Part shown: piece by piece, positions 15,941-24,102 of the stretch | Numbering within the stretch: position 1 is the stretch's first letter | How the letters are laid out: each line of letters begins with the position of its first letter | From: Streptomyces mirabilis | GTDB taxonomy: Bacteria > Actinomycetota > Actinomycetes > Streptomycetales > Streptomycetaceae | Assembly (NCBI RefSeq): GCF_039503195.1 | Contig: NZ_JBCJKP010000001.1 | Span: 9,362,001 to 9,426,000, forward strand | Direction of reading: 5' to 3' | Length of the DNA stretch: 64,000 nt | Notes under the pieces: generated by a model | Told to the model about the DNA's origin: nothing | What the model saw: only the letters and a program-made list of their open reading frames with translations | Database searches by the model: none | Position numbers and translations under genes: made by a program

Positions 15941-16967
15941 AACTGACGATCACCGATTACGCCTGGGTCGTGGTCTTCTGCTTGAGGCGTTCGTAGGGGG
16001 TCTGGCCGCCGAGGCCGCCGTGGGGGCGATGGTAGTTGTAGTAGTCCTCCCACTCGCGCAGCTTGTCGTTGAAGACCTCGGCGTCGTCGATGATGACGCC
16101 GTCGAGGAGCCGGTAGAACTCCTCGGCGTCGATGCGGTGGGAGCGTTCTACTTTGCCGTTCAGCCGCGGGATGCGGGGCTTGATGTAGGTGTGGGCGATG
16201 CCCTTGTCGAGGACGTGCCAGTGGAAGGCGGACTGGAACTCGGCGCCGTTGTCGGTCTGGAGGACCTCGACCTGGAACGGCAGGCGCTGGATGACATAGT
16301 CGAGGAACTGGATCGCGGTGGCCTGGTTGAGCGTCGGGTAGATCCGCAGGACGCGCAGGCGGGTGCAGTCGTCGATCGCGGTGAACTGGTAGTACTTGTT
16401 GCGGCCGCCGCGGCGCCCCTGGGGCATCGAGGCGAGCGGTTCGATGAACTTCACCTCGATCTGGACGCGGTGGCCGGGCAGCTGCTTCTCGTACCGCTTC
16501 CATCTGCGGTCGTGCCTCTTGTAGCGCTGCGAGGCCGGCAGGCGGCCCATGTCGAGGCGGTTGAGGATGCGCCAGACGCCGGACTTGCTGATGGGGACGT
16601 CGTGGTACCGCTTGAGGTACATGGCGACCTTCTCGGGCCCGAAGTGGTCGTTCTGCCGGAGATAGATGATCTTCCCGACCACCTCGACATGGGTCGCGTT
16701 CGGGCAGGTCTTCGGCGCCTTGGACCGAGTGCGCAAGCCCTCGACGCCTTCGGCCTGGTAGCGGCGGTACCAGGTGTAGTACGCCTGCCGCGAGATGCCG
16801 AAATAGCGGCAGGACATCGCGACGTTTCCGCTGACCTCTTCGACGTGGCGTATGACGGCCAGGCGCCGCTTGGCCTCACGGTCAAGCGGCGGGGTGGTGG
16901 GGGTGGACTTCGACATGGCGATCTCCGTACTGATCAGAGACCCAGGTGTCAACGACGATCGGCAGTT
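15941..16967 (-). mobile_element. IS481-family insertion sequence, about 1.03 kb
   Basis: Imperfect terminal inverted repeats of about 29 nt (15941-15969 and 16939-16967, sharing AACTG-CGATC and the inner CCTGGGTC) enclose a single transposase gene. It sits next to an IS256-type remnant. No clear target-site duplication is visible. Confidence 0.75.
15957..16916 (-). CDS. IS481-family transposase, first catalytic Asp replaced by Glu
   Basis: 319 aa from the ATG at 16916, with GGAG upstream. Helix-turn-helix region (SCRYFGISRQAYYTWYRRY), then an integrase core with FTAIDDCTR, LQTDNGAEF (second Asp) and KVERSHRIDAEEF (Glu). The first catalytic Asp is expected in V-I-D-V-K, but here the codon is GAG (VQIEVKF). 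In DDE enzymes this change usually abolishes activity, so the copy may be inactive although full length. The stop codon lies inside the left terminal repeat. Confidence 0.88.
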   Translation of the reverse strand: MSKSTPTTPPLDREAKRRLAVIRHVEEVSGNVAMSCRYFGISRQAYYTWYRRYQAEGVEGLRTRSKAPKTCPNATHVEVVGKIIYLRQNDHFGPEKVAMYLKRYHDVPISKSGVWRILNRLDMGRLPASQRYKRHDRRWKRYEKQLPGHRVQIEVKFIEPLASMPQGRRGGRNKYYQFTAIDDCTRLRVLRIYPTLNQATAIQFLDYVIQRLPFQVEVLQTDNGAEFQSAFHWHVLDKGIAHTYIKPRIPRLNGKVERSHRIDAEEFYRLLDGVIIDDAEVFNDKLREWEDYYNYHRPHGGLGGQTPYERLKQKTTTQA

Positions 16968-16969
16968 TT

Positions 16970-17350
16970 AGATCGACAGGGGTGCTCGAGGGGTGCCGCC
17001 GTTCGAAACGGGCTCCGGAGCGGATGAGGGCGACTAAGTGGGGTGCGTTGACGGCTGGCCATCGCCGCTCGGCGGATTCGACGAGCTTGAAGACCGTGGA
17101 CAGAGCCGCGATGGGAGAGTCGGCGCCGCGGTGACTTTGGGCCGCGGCCCAGGGCGGAGAGGGTCGACTCGACAGGGTTCGTGGGCCGCGGGTGGAGCCC
17201 AGCGTTCGGCGGGGAAGTCGTAGGACGTCGGCAGTTGGTCTTGATCGTCGGTGATCTTCTTGAAGCCCTCGGGGAACTTCGCGCCGCAGAGCTGGGTGAA
17301 GGTCTTGATCGCCGCCTCGCGTGCTGCTTGTCCTCGGCGTGGAAGCCATG
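16970..17350 (-). pseudogene. IS256-family transposase C-terminal remnant
   Basis: Pieces in different minus-strand frames read AAIKTFTQLCGAKFPEGFKKITDD, DFPAERW, NPVESTLSALGRGPK, then TVFKLVESAERRWPAVNAPHLVALIRSGARFE. In this order they match the C-terminal third of IS256/Mutator-type transposases. At least two frameshifts are present and the catalytic front is absent. Confidence 0.75.
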
Positions 17351-17362
17351 CGGGACAGCTGA

Positions 17363-17389
17363 TGTCACACGACACGTGCACGCCCGGTC
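17363..17389 (+). promoter_or_regulatory. ECF41-type promoter of the sigma factor gene itself
   Basis: TGTCACA (17363-17369), 16 nt, GGTC (17386-17389). The sigma gene starts 196 nt downstream. Indicates positive autoregulation. Confidence 0.7.
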
Positions 17390-17585
17390 AAAGGATTGAG
17401 CCGAGGAATGAAGGAGGTGTGTCGTGTGTGAGGACTCGGACACTGGAGCCCCTTTGCCGGGCGCGGGGCTGCATGTTGGCAACCTGCCATCGACACGCAG
17501 AATTCTCTGAAGCCCTCGTGAAGGTTGACGGGATTAGTGTTTGCGGCCGTGTAGCGCCGTGCCTTGTGAGGGGGGAGGATGCCGT

Positions 17586-18470
17586 ATGAACCACGATGAC
17601 TCGGTGTCGGTCGCGGAGTTGCTCGATGAGCGTCGGCACCTGCTGGAAGTCACCTACTGGATGTTGGGCAACTCCCGTGAGGCGGAGAGCGTCGTGGGTG
17701 AGACCTACCGTCGGTGGTACGGGCTGTCCGAGGTGGAGCGTGGGGAAATCTCAGCTCCCCGATACTGGCTCGCGAAGACCGCTGGCGGGATCTGTCTGGG
17801 CCTGCTTGCTCACCCCCGACGGGGTGCGACCGGTCAGAGGGACCAGAGAGAAGAGCACCACACGACGACGGGAGGCGCCGAGGAAGTTCAGGCGAGCCTG
17901 GCAAAGGAGGTCAGCCGGGTTCTGCTGAACGCGCTGGACTCCCTGTCGCCGGCCGAGCGGGCGGCGTTCGTGCTCAATGACGTCTTCGGGATGGCCTCGG
18001 GTACGGTAGCCGACATCGTGGGACGCCCAGAGTCCGAGTGCGTCGGGCTCGCCGACCGTGCCCGCCACAGTCTTCGGATGCAGCGCTCACGCTCCACCCC
18101 GCCGGACGAGCACGATCTCCTCGCCCGCACCGTCCGCGAGGCCTGCGTGAACGAGGATGCCGAACTGCTTGAGTCGTTGCTGTGTCCGGACGCCACGGCG
18201 TTCTTCGACGGCGGCGGCAAGGTCCGAGCACTGAGCAGGCCCGTGCACGGCAGCCGTCAGGTCGCTCACAGTCTGCTGGTACTCCTGGCCCGCCATCCTC
18301 GCACCACCCTGACCACCCACTCCGTCAACGGGCGTACCGGCCTCATCGTCCGCTACGACCACCAGGTCGCTGCCGTCATCAGCCTCGACATCGCCGAACA
18401 CCATGTTGCAGAGGTCTGGGTCGTCCTCAATCCCGACAAGCTACGCTCCTGGAACCAGCCCCCCATTTAG
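17586..18470 (+). CDS. sigJ: ECF41-type (SigJ-like) RNA polymerase sigma factor
   Basis: 294 aa from the ATG at 17586, with GGGGGGAGG 7 nt upstream. Sigma region 2 lies at about residues 10-75 and region 4 at about 105-165 (LSPAERAAFVLNDVFGMASGTVADIVG). These are followed by a SnoaL-like domain of about 120 residues that, in this group, replaces a separate anti-sigma factor. Its two signature motifs are present: FFDGGGK (208-212) and NPDKL (282-286). Region 2 is shorter and less conserved than usual (TYWMLGNSREAESVVGETY). ECF41 factors recognise TGTCACA-N16-CGTC; thirteen close matches occur in this window, one in front of this gene. It sits within the segment bounded by the marR inverted repeats. 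Confidence 0.9.
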   Translation: MNHDDSVSVAELLDERRHLLEVTYWMLGNSREAESVVGETYRRWYGLSEVERGEISAPRYWLAKTAGGICLGLLAHPRRGATGQRDQREEHHTTTGGAEEVQASLAKEVSRVLLNALDSLSPAERAAFVLNDVFGMASGTVADIVGRPESECVGLADRARHSLRMQRSRSTPPDEHDLLARTVREACVNEDAELLESLLCPDATAFFDGGGKVRALSRPVHGSRQVAHSLLVLLARHPRTTLTTHSVNGRTGLIVRYDHQVAAVISLDIAEHHVAEVWVVLNPDKLRSWNQPPI

Positions 18471-19031
18471 GGCGACCCCGGCTCGCACGGACGCCCGTCA
18501 CAGCGAGGCGATGACCGGCTCTGGTCGCCTCTGTGCGTAGCCGTGTGGCCCTTCCACGCGACCTGCGATCGCCGTTGCTGTCGGCCTACCGTTGCGCATG
18601 GTGCTGTGAGGACCTTCTTCATCGTGGTCGCTGAAACAGCTCGATCTCGGGTCCCGCGGTGCAGGCCACCCTGGTGACCCATGTCGTGTGTCGCCGATGC
18701 CTTCGTACAGGAAAGCGCTGGCTCCACCGTTATGAGACACGGGACGACGAAGCCCTCTTCATGCTGGAGCAGCGGGTGGCCCGCGGTCTTCGGGACGAAG
18801 AGGGCCGCGTCCATGCCGCCCGGGGGCTTGATGAAGCCGAACGGGATGTTGACGCAGTGGCGGACGTGGCCTGACGGTGATCCGTGCTCCACGCCGTTTC
18901 TCGATCGCGGATGTCGTTCCGATGTCGCCTCCGCTCAGGCCCTTCGTGCTTGCATCGGTGCGTGGCTGGCCACGCTGCGAGCCTGAGCGTCCAGACGGGC
19001 TAGAGTGCGCCACCCACGGAGGTCGACGGTG
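18471..19031. other. 560 bp without a recognisable gene
   Basis: Open frames of 80-140 codons exist on the minus strand, but none shows family motifs or a good start. One frame (MEHGSPSGHVRHCVNIPFGF...) has protein-like text over about 50 residues and may be a remnant. No hairpin or ECF41 site at the right spacing was found. Confidence 0.4.
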
Positions 19032-19700
19032 TCAGCAACCGTCGACGAACGTCACTGTCTCCTCAAGCGGCGCCCGGCCGATGCGGGGTTCACCTGCCGT
19101 GACGGCCTCGTGCCCGATCGACATGCCGCAGAAGAGGAGGAGCTCATCCGGGGGTGACAGGACCTCCGCGACGGTCTTGTGATATTTGGCCCAGGCCATC
19201 TGTGTGCAACTGTGCAGCCCTTCGGCGCGGAGCAGCAGCATGACGGACTGCAGGTATATGCCCACGTCGGACCACTGGGGTCGGCCCATGCAACGGTCGA
19301 TGTAGCAGAACAGGGCGGCGGGTGCCCCGAAGCAGTCCCAGTTCGCGGCAGCGGCCCTCTGTCGCGCCTCCAGGTCCGCGCGCGATATGCCGAGTGCGCC
19401 GTAGCGCTGCGCGCCGAAGGCGGATCGGCGCTCCTGATAGGGACTCTTGAGTACCGGGGGGTACTGCTCGTACTCCGGCTCGTCCCAGGGGTCTCCTGTG
19501 GCTATGCGCTCACCGGCGCGCTTTTTGAGCTCAGCCAGTGGTCGGCCGGTCAGCACGTAGGCGTGCCACGGTTGGAGGTTCGATGCGGACGGCGCCCAGG
19601 CCGCGGCGGACAGCACGCGCTCCAGCACCTCCCGCGGGACCTGCTGGTCGGTGAACTCCCGCACAGCACGCCGACTCGCGACCGCTTCATAGACATTCAT
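19032..19700 (-). CDS. Nitroreductase-family flavoprotein
   Basis: 222 aa from 19700. An FMN-dependent NAD(P)H oxidoreductase of nitro compounds or quinones. Seen: SRRAVREFTDQQVPREVLERVL (FMN phosphate contacts in S-R-R--R-F), AAWAPSASNLQPWHAYVLTG, DVGIYLQSVMLLLRAEGLHSC and CGMSIGHEAV. The length is standard. A longer upstream frame exists but the conserved part begins here. A GTATTGGATGATAC dyad about 55-75 nt upstream is shared with azoR and both marR genes, pointing to common MarR control. Confidence 0.9.
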   Translation of the reverse strand: MNVYEAVASRRAVREFTDQQVPREVLERVLSAAAWAPSASNLQPWHAYVLTGRPLAELKKRAGERIATGDPWDEPEYEQYPPVLKSPYQERRSAFGAQRYGALGISRADLEARQRAAAANWDCFGAPAALFCYIDRCMGRPQWSDVGIYLQSVMLLLRAEGLHSCTQMAWAKYHKTVAEVLSPPDELLLFCGMSIGHEAVTAGEPRIGRAPLEETVTFVDGC

Positions 19701-19752
19701 GATCGCCTGAACCCCTTTTCTGTTCGGCACATCTGAAATCGTCACGTTCTTA

Positions 19753-19774
19753 ACGGTATCATCCAATACTATCT
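19753..19774 (-). promoter_or_regulatory. Putative MarR operator of the nitroreductase gene
   Basis: On the minus strand GATAGTATTGGATGATACC; half-sites GTAT and ATAC flank TGGATG. The clearest of the four copies. Confidence 0.6.
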
Positions 19775-20152
19775 AGCGCCAGCTGTGCACTTGGGGAAGG
19801 GTTGTCGTCCAGGGGTGGTTCGCCGGCGTCGTCTGCTGGCTTTCTGAGGGAATGATCTTCGCGTCGGCCGACGGGGTGTGCTCCGCGCCGCGGGCTTGCT
19901 GCGGGTCGAGGTGTCGGCTTGGGTGTTCGGCCCATTCGGCTATGTCGGGGCCCGATCCGAGGCGGTCAGGACCGCCTTGTCCAGCCTCTATCGGCGCTGC
20001 CGCAGTGTCCCCAACTCGGCCACTGCTTCACAGGGTTTGTGATGCTGTCGGCTCCAGGGGTAGGCGGCCGGTCATCCCGAAGCCGTCCTGCGTGGCTAGC
20101 GCACCGGTGCGGTGGTTCGGTTCCCACCGGCGATGACGCCCCTGGCTGTGCT
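19775..20152. other. 380 bp between the nitroreductase operator and the right repeat arm
   Basis: No frame has convincing coding features. Nothing recognised. Confidence 0.5.
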
Positions 20153-20736
20153 GCCTGCAGCAGGGTCGGCGTGTGGCAAGGGCGGCCGTAGTCCTCAGGG
20201 CCGCCTTCGCTGTAAAGGACGTACCGCCCGGAACCGGTCACGCCTTGGGCCACCCCCGCGTGGGCGCGCTTACGCCTGACCCTCCACGGGATGGGCGAAC
20301 CGGGTCAGCAGCCCCGTCAACTGCTCGCGCTCACCCGGTCCCAGATCGGCAACCAGGCGCTCGGCCAGCGGCTCCGCCGCCACGTGCGCCGCATCGAAAA
20401 GCTCGACACCCCGAGGTGTGATCTCCACCGCCCGCACCCGCCGGTCCCCGGGAACCGCCTTGCGCACGGCCAGACCCATGCGCTCCAGGTCGTCCACGAC
20501 CCGCATGATCCCCGCCTTGTCCGACCCCGTCGCCGGCCCCAGGTCCCGCTGCACCGTGGGCCCCCGGTCGACCAGAACAAGCAGCACCGCGAAATGCCGC
20601 AGCTCGATACCGAGCGGGCGCAGTGCCTCCGTCATCACCCCGGCCACCCGCCAGTGCGCCCGCCGCAGCAGCAAGGCGAGAGCGAAGGGCGAGGTGTCCC
20701 CGGGATGGTCGGTCGCACGCGAGCCGGCCGAAGGGG
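20153..20736 (-). repeat. Right arm of the 584-bp inverted repeat
   Basis: Reverse complement of 13812-14395. Ends inside the eleventh codon of the right marR gene, so the two genes differ only in promoter and first residues plus a few substitutions. Confidence 0.9.
20178..20207 (-). terminator. Hairpin after the right marR gene
   Basis: Duplicate of the hairpin at 14341-14370, in inverted orientation, 62 nt after the marR stop. Confidence 0.6.
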
Positions 20737-20764
20737 TGGCTCTGTGAGGGATGTCGATGGTCAC
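20270..20764 (-). CDS. MarR-family regulator, right copy
   Basis: 164 aa, GTG start at 20764. Same winged-helix protein as 13793-14278; the N-terminus (MTIDIPHRATPSAG) is unrelated to the left copy up to PSAGSRATD. Upstream of the nitroreductase gene on the same strand, 570 nt apart and separated by a hairpin, so they are separate units. Two near-identical regulators with different promoters would respond to the same ligand but be made under different conditions. Confidence 0.88.
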   Translation of the reverse strand: MTIDIPHRATPSAGSRATDHPGDTSPFALALLLRRAHWRVAGVMTEALRPLGIELRHFAVLLVLVDRGPTVQRDLGPATGSDKAGIMRVVDDLERMGLAVRKAVPGDRRVRAVEITPRGVELFDAAHVAAEPLAERLVADLGPGEREQLTGLLTRFAHPVEGQA

Positions 20765-20785
20765 GGGGTCACATTACAGCCATAT

Positions 20786-20798
20786 GTACATTCGATAC
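20786..20798 (-). promoter_or_regulatory. Putative MarR operator of the right marR gene
   Basis: GTATCGAATGTAC on the minus strand, a dyad with GTA/TAC ends, 22-34 nt before the GTG. A diverged member of the shared motif. Confidence 0.45.
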
Positions 20799-20899
20799 GG
20801 TTTCACTTGAAACTGAGTGTGCGCCGCAGAAGGGTCTCTCTCAGGCATCTGCCCTGGTCAGCAGGTCAGCTTCCGGTGTCTGTAAGGAGGCCGGGCATC

Positions 20900-21264
20900 A
20901 GCCGCGATCGCGATGTATGGAGGAATGTGGCCCGAAGGTGACGCTTCCGGCGGCCTGGACGTCTGCCAGTCGAAGCTTTGGCGCGTCCGCGGTGTTTGGC
21001 GATGCTGCGGTAGCAGGCGCCGAGGAAGGTGTCGGTGTGGGCGGTCGACGGTGCCCGGCAGTACCCGTACCAGCCGTGCGTGTCCTCGAACTGTCCGGTC
21101 AGGGCCTCGGTGAGGGCGGGCTTCTTCTTGACCAGGTTCCCTTTGGCGCGGTCGGCGAGGCTTCGCGGGTTGCGTTCGCCGGCGAGTACCGCGTCGAGCG
21201 TGGCACGTCCGGTCGCACACAAGCCGGACTCCCGCAGCGACACCGACACCCTCCCCAGGTGCAC
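20900..21264 (-). pseudogene. IS110-family transposase remnant
   Basis: The minus-strand frame reads LCATGRATLDAVLAGERNPRSLADRAKGNLVKKKPALTEALTGQFEDTHG, typical of the middle of IS110-type transposases, then jumps to YRSIAKHRGRAKA from their C-terminal part. The catalytic N-terminal DEDD domain and the linker are missing. Confidence 0.7.
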
Positions 21265-21682
21265 TGTCGGTCATCGCCACCCGCAACCGCGGAGATGAAG
21301 GCCGACGTCATGAGTCGGGATTGGACTACTTAGCAGTAGGTCCTGCAGGCCCCCGCGAGGTGGGCCAGCCGCCGATGCAGACGGCAGACAGAGCGTTGAG
21401 GTGATCGGGCTCGGTCCCCGACGGGCGGATCATCCACCGGGCGGTCGTGTAGCGACCCGGCACTGTCGCTCGGCTGATGCGCCGCGCCAGAGTCGTGGTC
21501 TGACCTGGCTCGTCCGCCAACAGTCACTTGACTGATGGATCAGATCTCAGTCGGCCCCAGGCTCGTGGTAACCCGATCTGCCGGAACAGGTGAGGACCTT
21601 CCGAACCAGCTGTTGCCCAATTCACGGCTCTATAGGCGCCGATCAGTAGCCGTCGTGGCGGCAAGACGAGAGAGGACGGATC

Positions 21683-22186
21683 ATGGGTGGCAAGGTCTCC
21701 GACACCGATGATGAGCCCGAGTGTGTTCACAAAGATCGCAGACACCGGCAAGATGGCCACGCAGAGTCGGACATCTGGCCCGAGCCAGTGACATGTCGGA
21801 CGGTTGTGGCTCTACTCGAAGAGGAGGTGCCTCTGCCGGTCATAACAGATCTCCGATATGACAGCGCAGAGCCATATTCAATAGTCATAGCGTTTAATGC
21901 CGGAACCGATATGGCCATTGAGTGGGAACTTGGTCGCGAACTTCTGCATTCCGGTCGGCGGCGGCTCGATGGTTTCGGCGATATTCAAATTTGGCCCGCT
22001 GAAATCCGCGGTCATGGCTTGGTGTACATGTCGTTCCGGTCGGGCTGGGAATCATTTGTTGTGGCCGCATCGGCGGTAGTACTCGACGAATTCCTAAAGT
22101 ACACCTTCGAGGTTGTGCCCCTAGGAGAGGAAAGAAATTATCTGGCGGTCGAAAGTTTCGTCAGTCAGTTGTCGGATGAAACATGA
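21683..22186 (+). CDS. SsgA-like sporulation/cell-division regulator
   Basis: 167 aa. After a 50-residue charged N-terminal extension it reads LRYDSAEPYSIVIAFNAGTDMAIEWELGRELLHSGRRRLDGFGDIQIWP, then VVLDEFLKYTFEVVPLGEE, the layout of SsgA-like proteins. These are found only in sporulating actinomycetes, where they help place septa and cell-wall machinery. The extension is unusual, as typical members are about 130-140 aa. The gene is noticeably AT-richer than its neighbours (AAATTATC, TTTAATGCC runs), which suggests separate acquisition. GAGAGGAC precedes the ATG. Confidence 0.82.
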   Translation: MGGKVSDTDDEPECVHKDRRHRQDGHAESDIWPEPVTCRTVVALLEEEVPLPVITDLRYDSAEPYSIVIAFNAGTDMAIEWELGRELLHSGRRRLDGFGDIQIWPAEIRGHGLVYMSFRSGWESFVVAASAVVLDEFLKYTFEVVPLGEERNYLAVESFVSQLSDET

Positions 22187-22959
22187 GATCTTCGATCTTG
22201 ATCGAGTAATGTCCGGCTACTACTGGGACGCATACAGGCTGGGGCCGGTGATCCGATGACGCACGGTGCCCATAGGGAACAGGTGTAGCGACGCGGTTGA
22301 GGATGACATGGGAGCGATTGCGGATTGAGTTCAGTGGGAGTCCTCCCGCTTAGAACGCAACTAATTTTCCTGCGCCGTACAGGAGCAGAACCACCAGCCG
22401 ACCAGCATTCGGACCGGAGTGGCGCCCACCGCTGATCAAGCCTGAGGCGAGCGGGGCGCTACGCTCGCCGGTATGCCATCCCAGACAGGCGAGAGCGGCG
22501 ACGAGGTATCTCTCCCCACGCTGCCGAAATCCCCGCTGTTGAGGCGAGTCGTGATTGTCGCCGCGCCACGCAACTTCAACAACGCTGCGACCTCCAGTGG
22601 GGTGCTCCGCCCGTCCTCAGAGAACCTCGTCGTAGGTTCGAGACGATCACCGACGGCGGAGTCTCCCCTATACGCTCGATCCGGGCCGGACTGTGTCGGC
22701 CGGGCAACGAGTGGCCATTCCCAACGAGTCGACCGGACCTTCAGCCGACGGTGCCGTGAATCCGTAGACGGCCGGCCGGGCGTAGGGCTGCTCGCCGATG
22801 CTTTTTCGACCTGAGGTTGGCTGAGCTCTCAGCGCGGCCATTGAGCGGAACGGCAACGGCGTCAGTAAGGCACAAAGCTCCCGGGCCGCGAGAGGGATGT
22901 TCGACGGGCCACGATACTCATAGTCACCGGTGAGGGTGATCGCTGCTGCAAGCCCCCAC
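22187..22959. other. 770 bp without a recognised gene
   Basis: The longest frames (plus strand 22473-22814; minus strand 22668-23075) show no motif, no good ribosome-binding site and no neighbour logic. Probably decayed DNA between the SsgA-like gene and an IS5 remnant. Confidence 0.4.
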
Positions 22960-23600
22960 CGCCCCAGCGTGGCCTGGTCGGCCTGGTTTACCCCACGCCG
23001 ACCGGACACCCCGCCCAGATCGAGGCCGGCTTCGGCATCTCCGTCCGCACCGTCTGCACCCACGACGTCTGTCATCTACCTGCTCGCCGACCACGCCCCG
23101 GTCTGCTGCGCGCCCGGCGCGCAGCTAAGCCCGACTACGTGCTGCTCGATGGCACCGTCGTGGAGTGCTACCGCATAGGCGACAGCTGGGCCGTCCGCCG
23201 GGCGGATTCGCGACACCGTCGGCATGGGGCGAACGTACAGGTGCTGATGGATCCGATCAGGCAGGGCGGCTGCTGTGGATCTCCCCCGTTCTGCCCGGGC
23301 GAGCCGAAGCCCTGACCGCTGTCCATACCCACCGGGTCATCCGGATCTGCGGCCGCCAGGGCATCCGGTCCTCGCTGCCGCGCCTAACTGGGCGCCAGCC
23401 CCGCGTGACAACATCAGTCCGACGCCCGCCCGTCGCCAACCCAACGCACAGTCAACCTTGCTCTCTCGGCGGTGCAGGGCACCCGTGGAGCCGGGCGTGG
23501 CCCGCTTGAAGTCCGGGCCCACCTTTCGCAAGGCCAGGCTTCAGCCCGCATCGCATGTCGTCCATCACTGCCGCCGCCCTCACCCTGAAGTGGCAACGCT
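22960..23600 (+). pseudogene. IS5-family transposase remnant
   Basis: Fragments in three plus-strand frames: FGISVRTVCTHD (helix-turn-helix part), KPDYVLLDGTVVECYRIGDS (first catalytic Asp), RRHGANVQVLMDP, RLLWISPVLPGRAEALTAVHTHRVIRICGRQGI and PVEPGVARLKSGPTFRKAR. In order they trace an entire IS5-type transposase with several frameshifts. Distinct from the copy at 2926-3180. Confidence 0.75.
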
Positions 23601-24102
23601 GAAAGAGCTCACTAAACCTGCTGGTCATGGGCCTGATCCTGCTCTTGGGCAATGGATCGCGCCCATGGGTGCTTCAGCTGTGCGCCTCCACGGCTTCTAC
23701 GCCCCCGTCGGGATCATGCTCGACAAGTCGCGGGTCCGCCCGGAATCGGCCGAGACTCGCCGCTCGCTGTGTTGTTCGAGAGTCGTTTGACTGATGGTTC
23801 AACCTCACCGATAAGGGAGACCGCGCCTGACGAGTACCATGGTGGCCGGAACGATCCCTTGATGGAGAGAAGCTTCACGTGCTGTGCCCCATGCCTGCTG
23901 TGCCGATGAGTGAACGTCCGGCCCTGCCTGAGCATCCCGTCGCCACGGTCAACGGAAGCACCGCAGGCGGTCACCGCCGGACGGCAGAGGGCTTCGTCTT
24001 CCTGCGGTCTGTTCAGGTCCGCATGCTCACGGTCACAGCGGGCGTACGTGTCGGGACGGGGCTGTGGGGAACCCCGCAGAAGGCGGGATCTGCGCGGGTC
24101 CG
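23601..24102. other. 500 bp upstream of the LAL regulator
   Basis: No gene recognised. The GTG at 24064 and other upstream starts would extend the LAL protein slightly. No ECF41 site. Confidence 0.4.
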
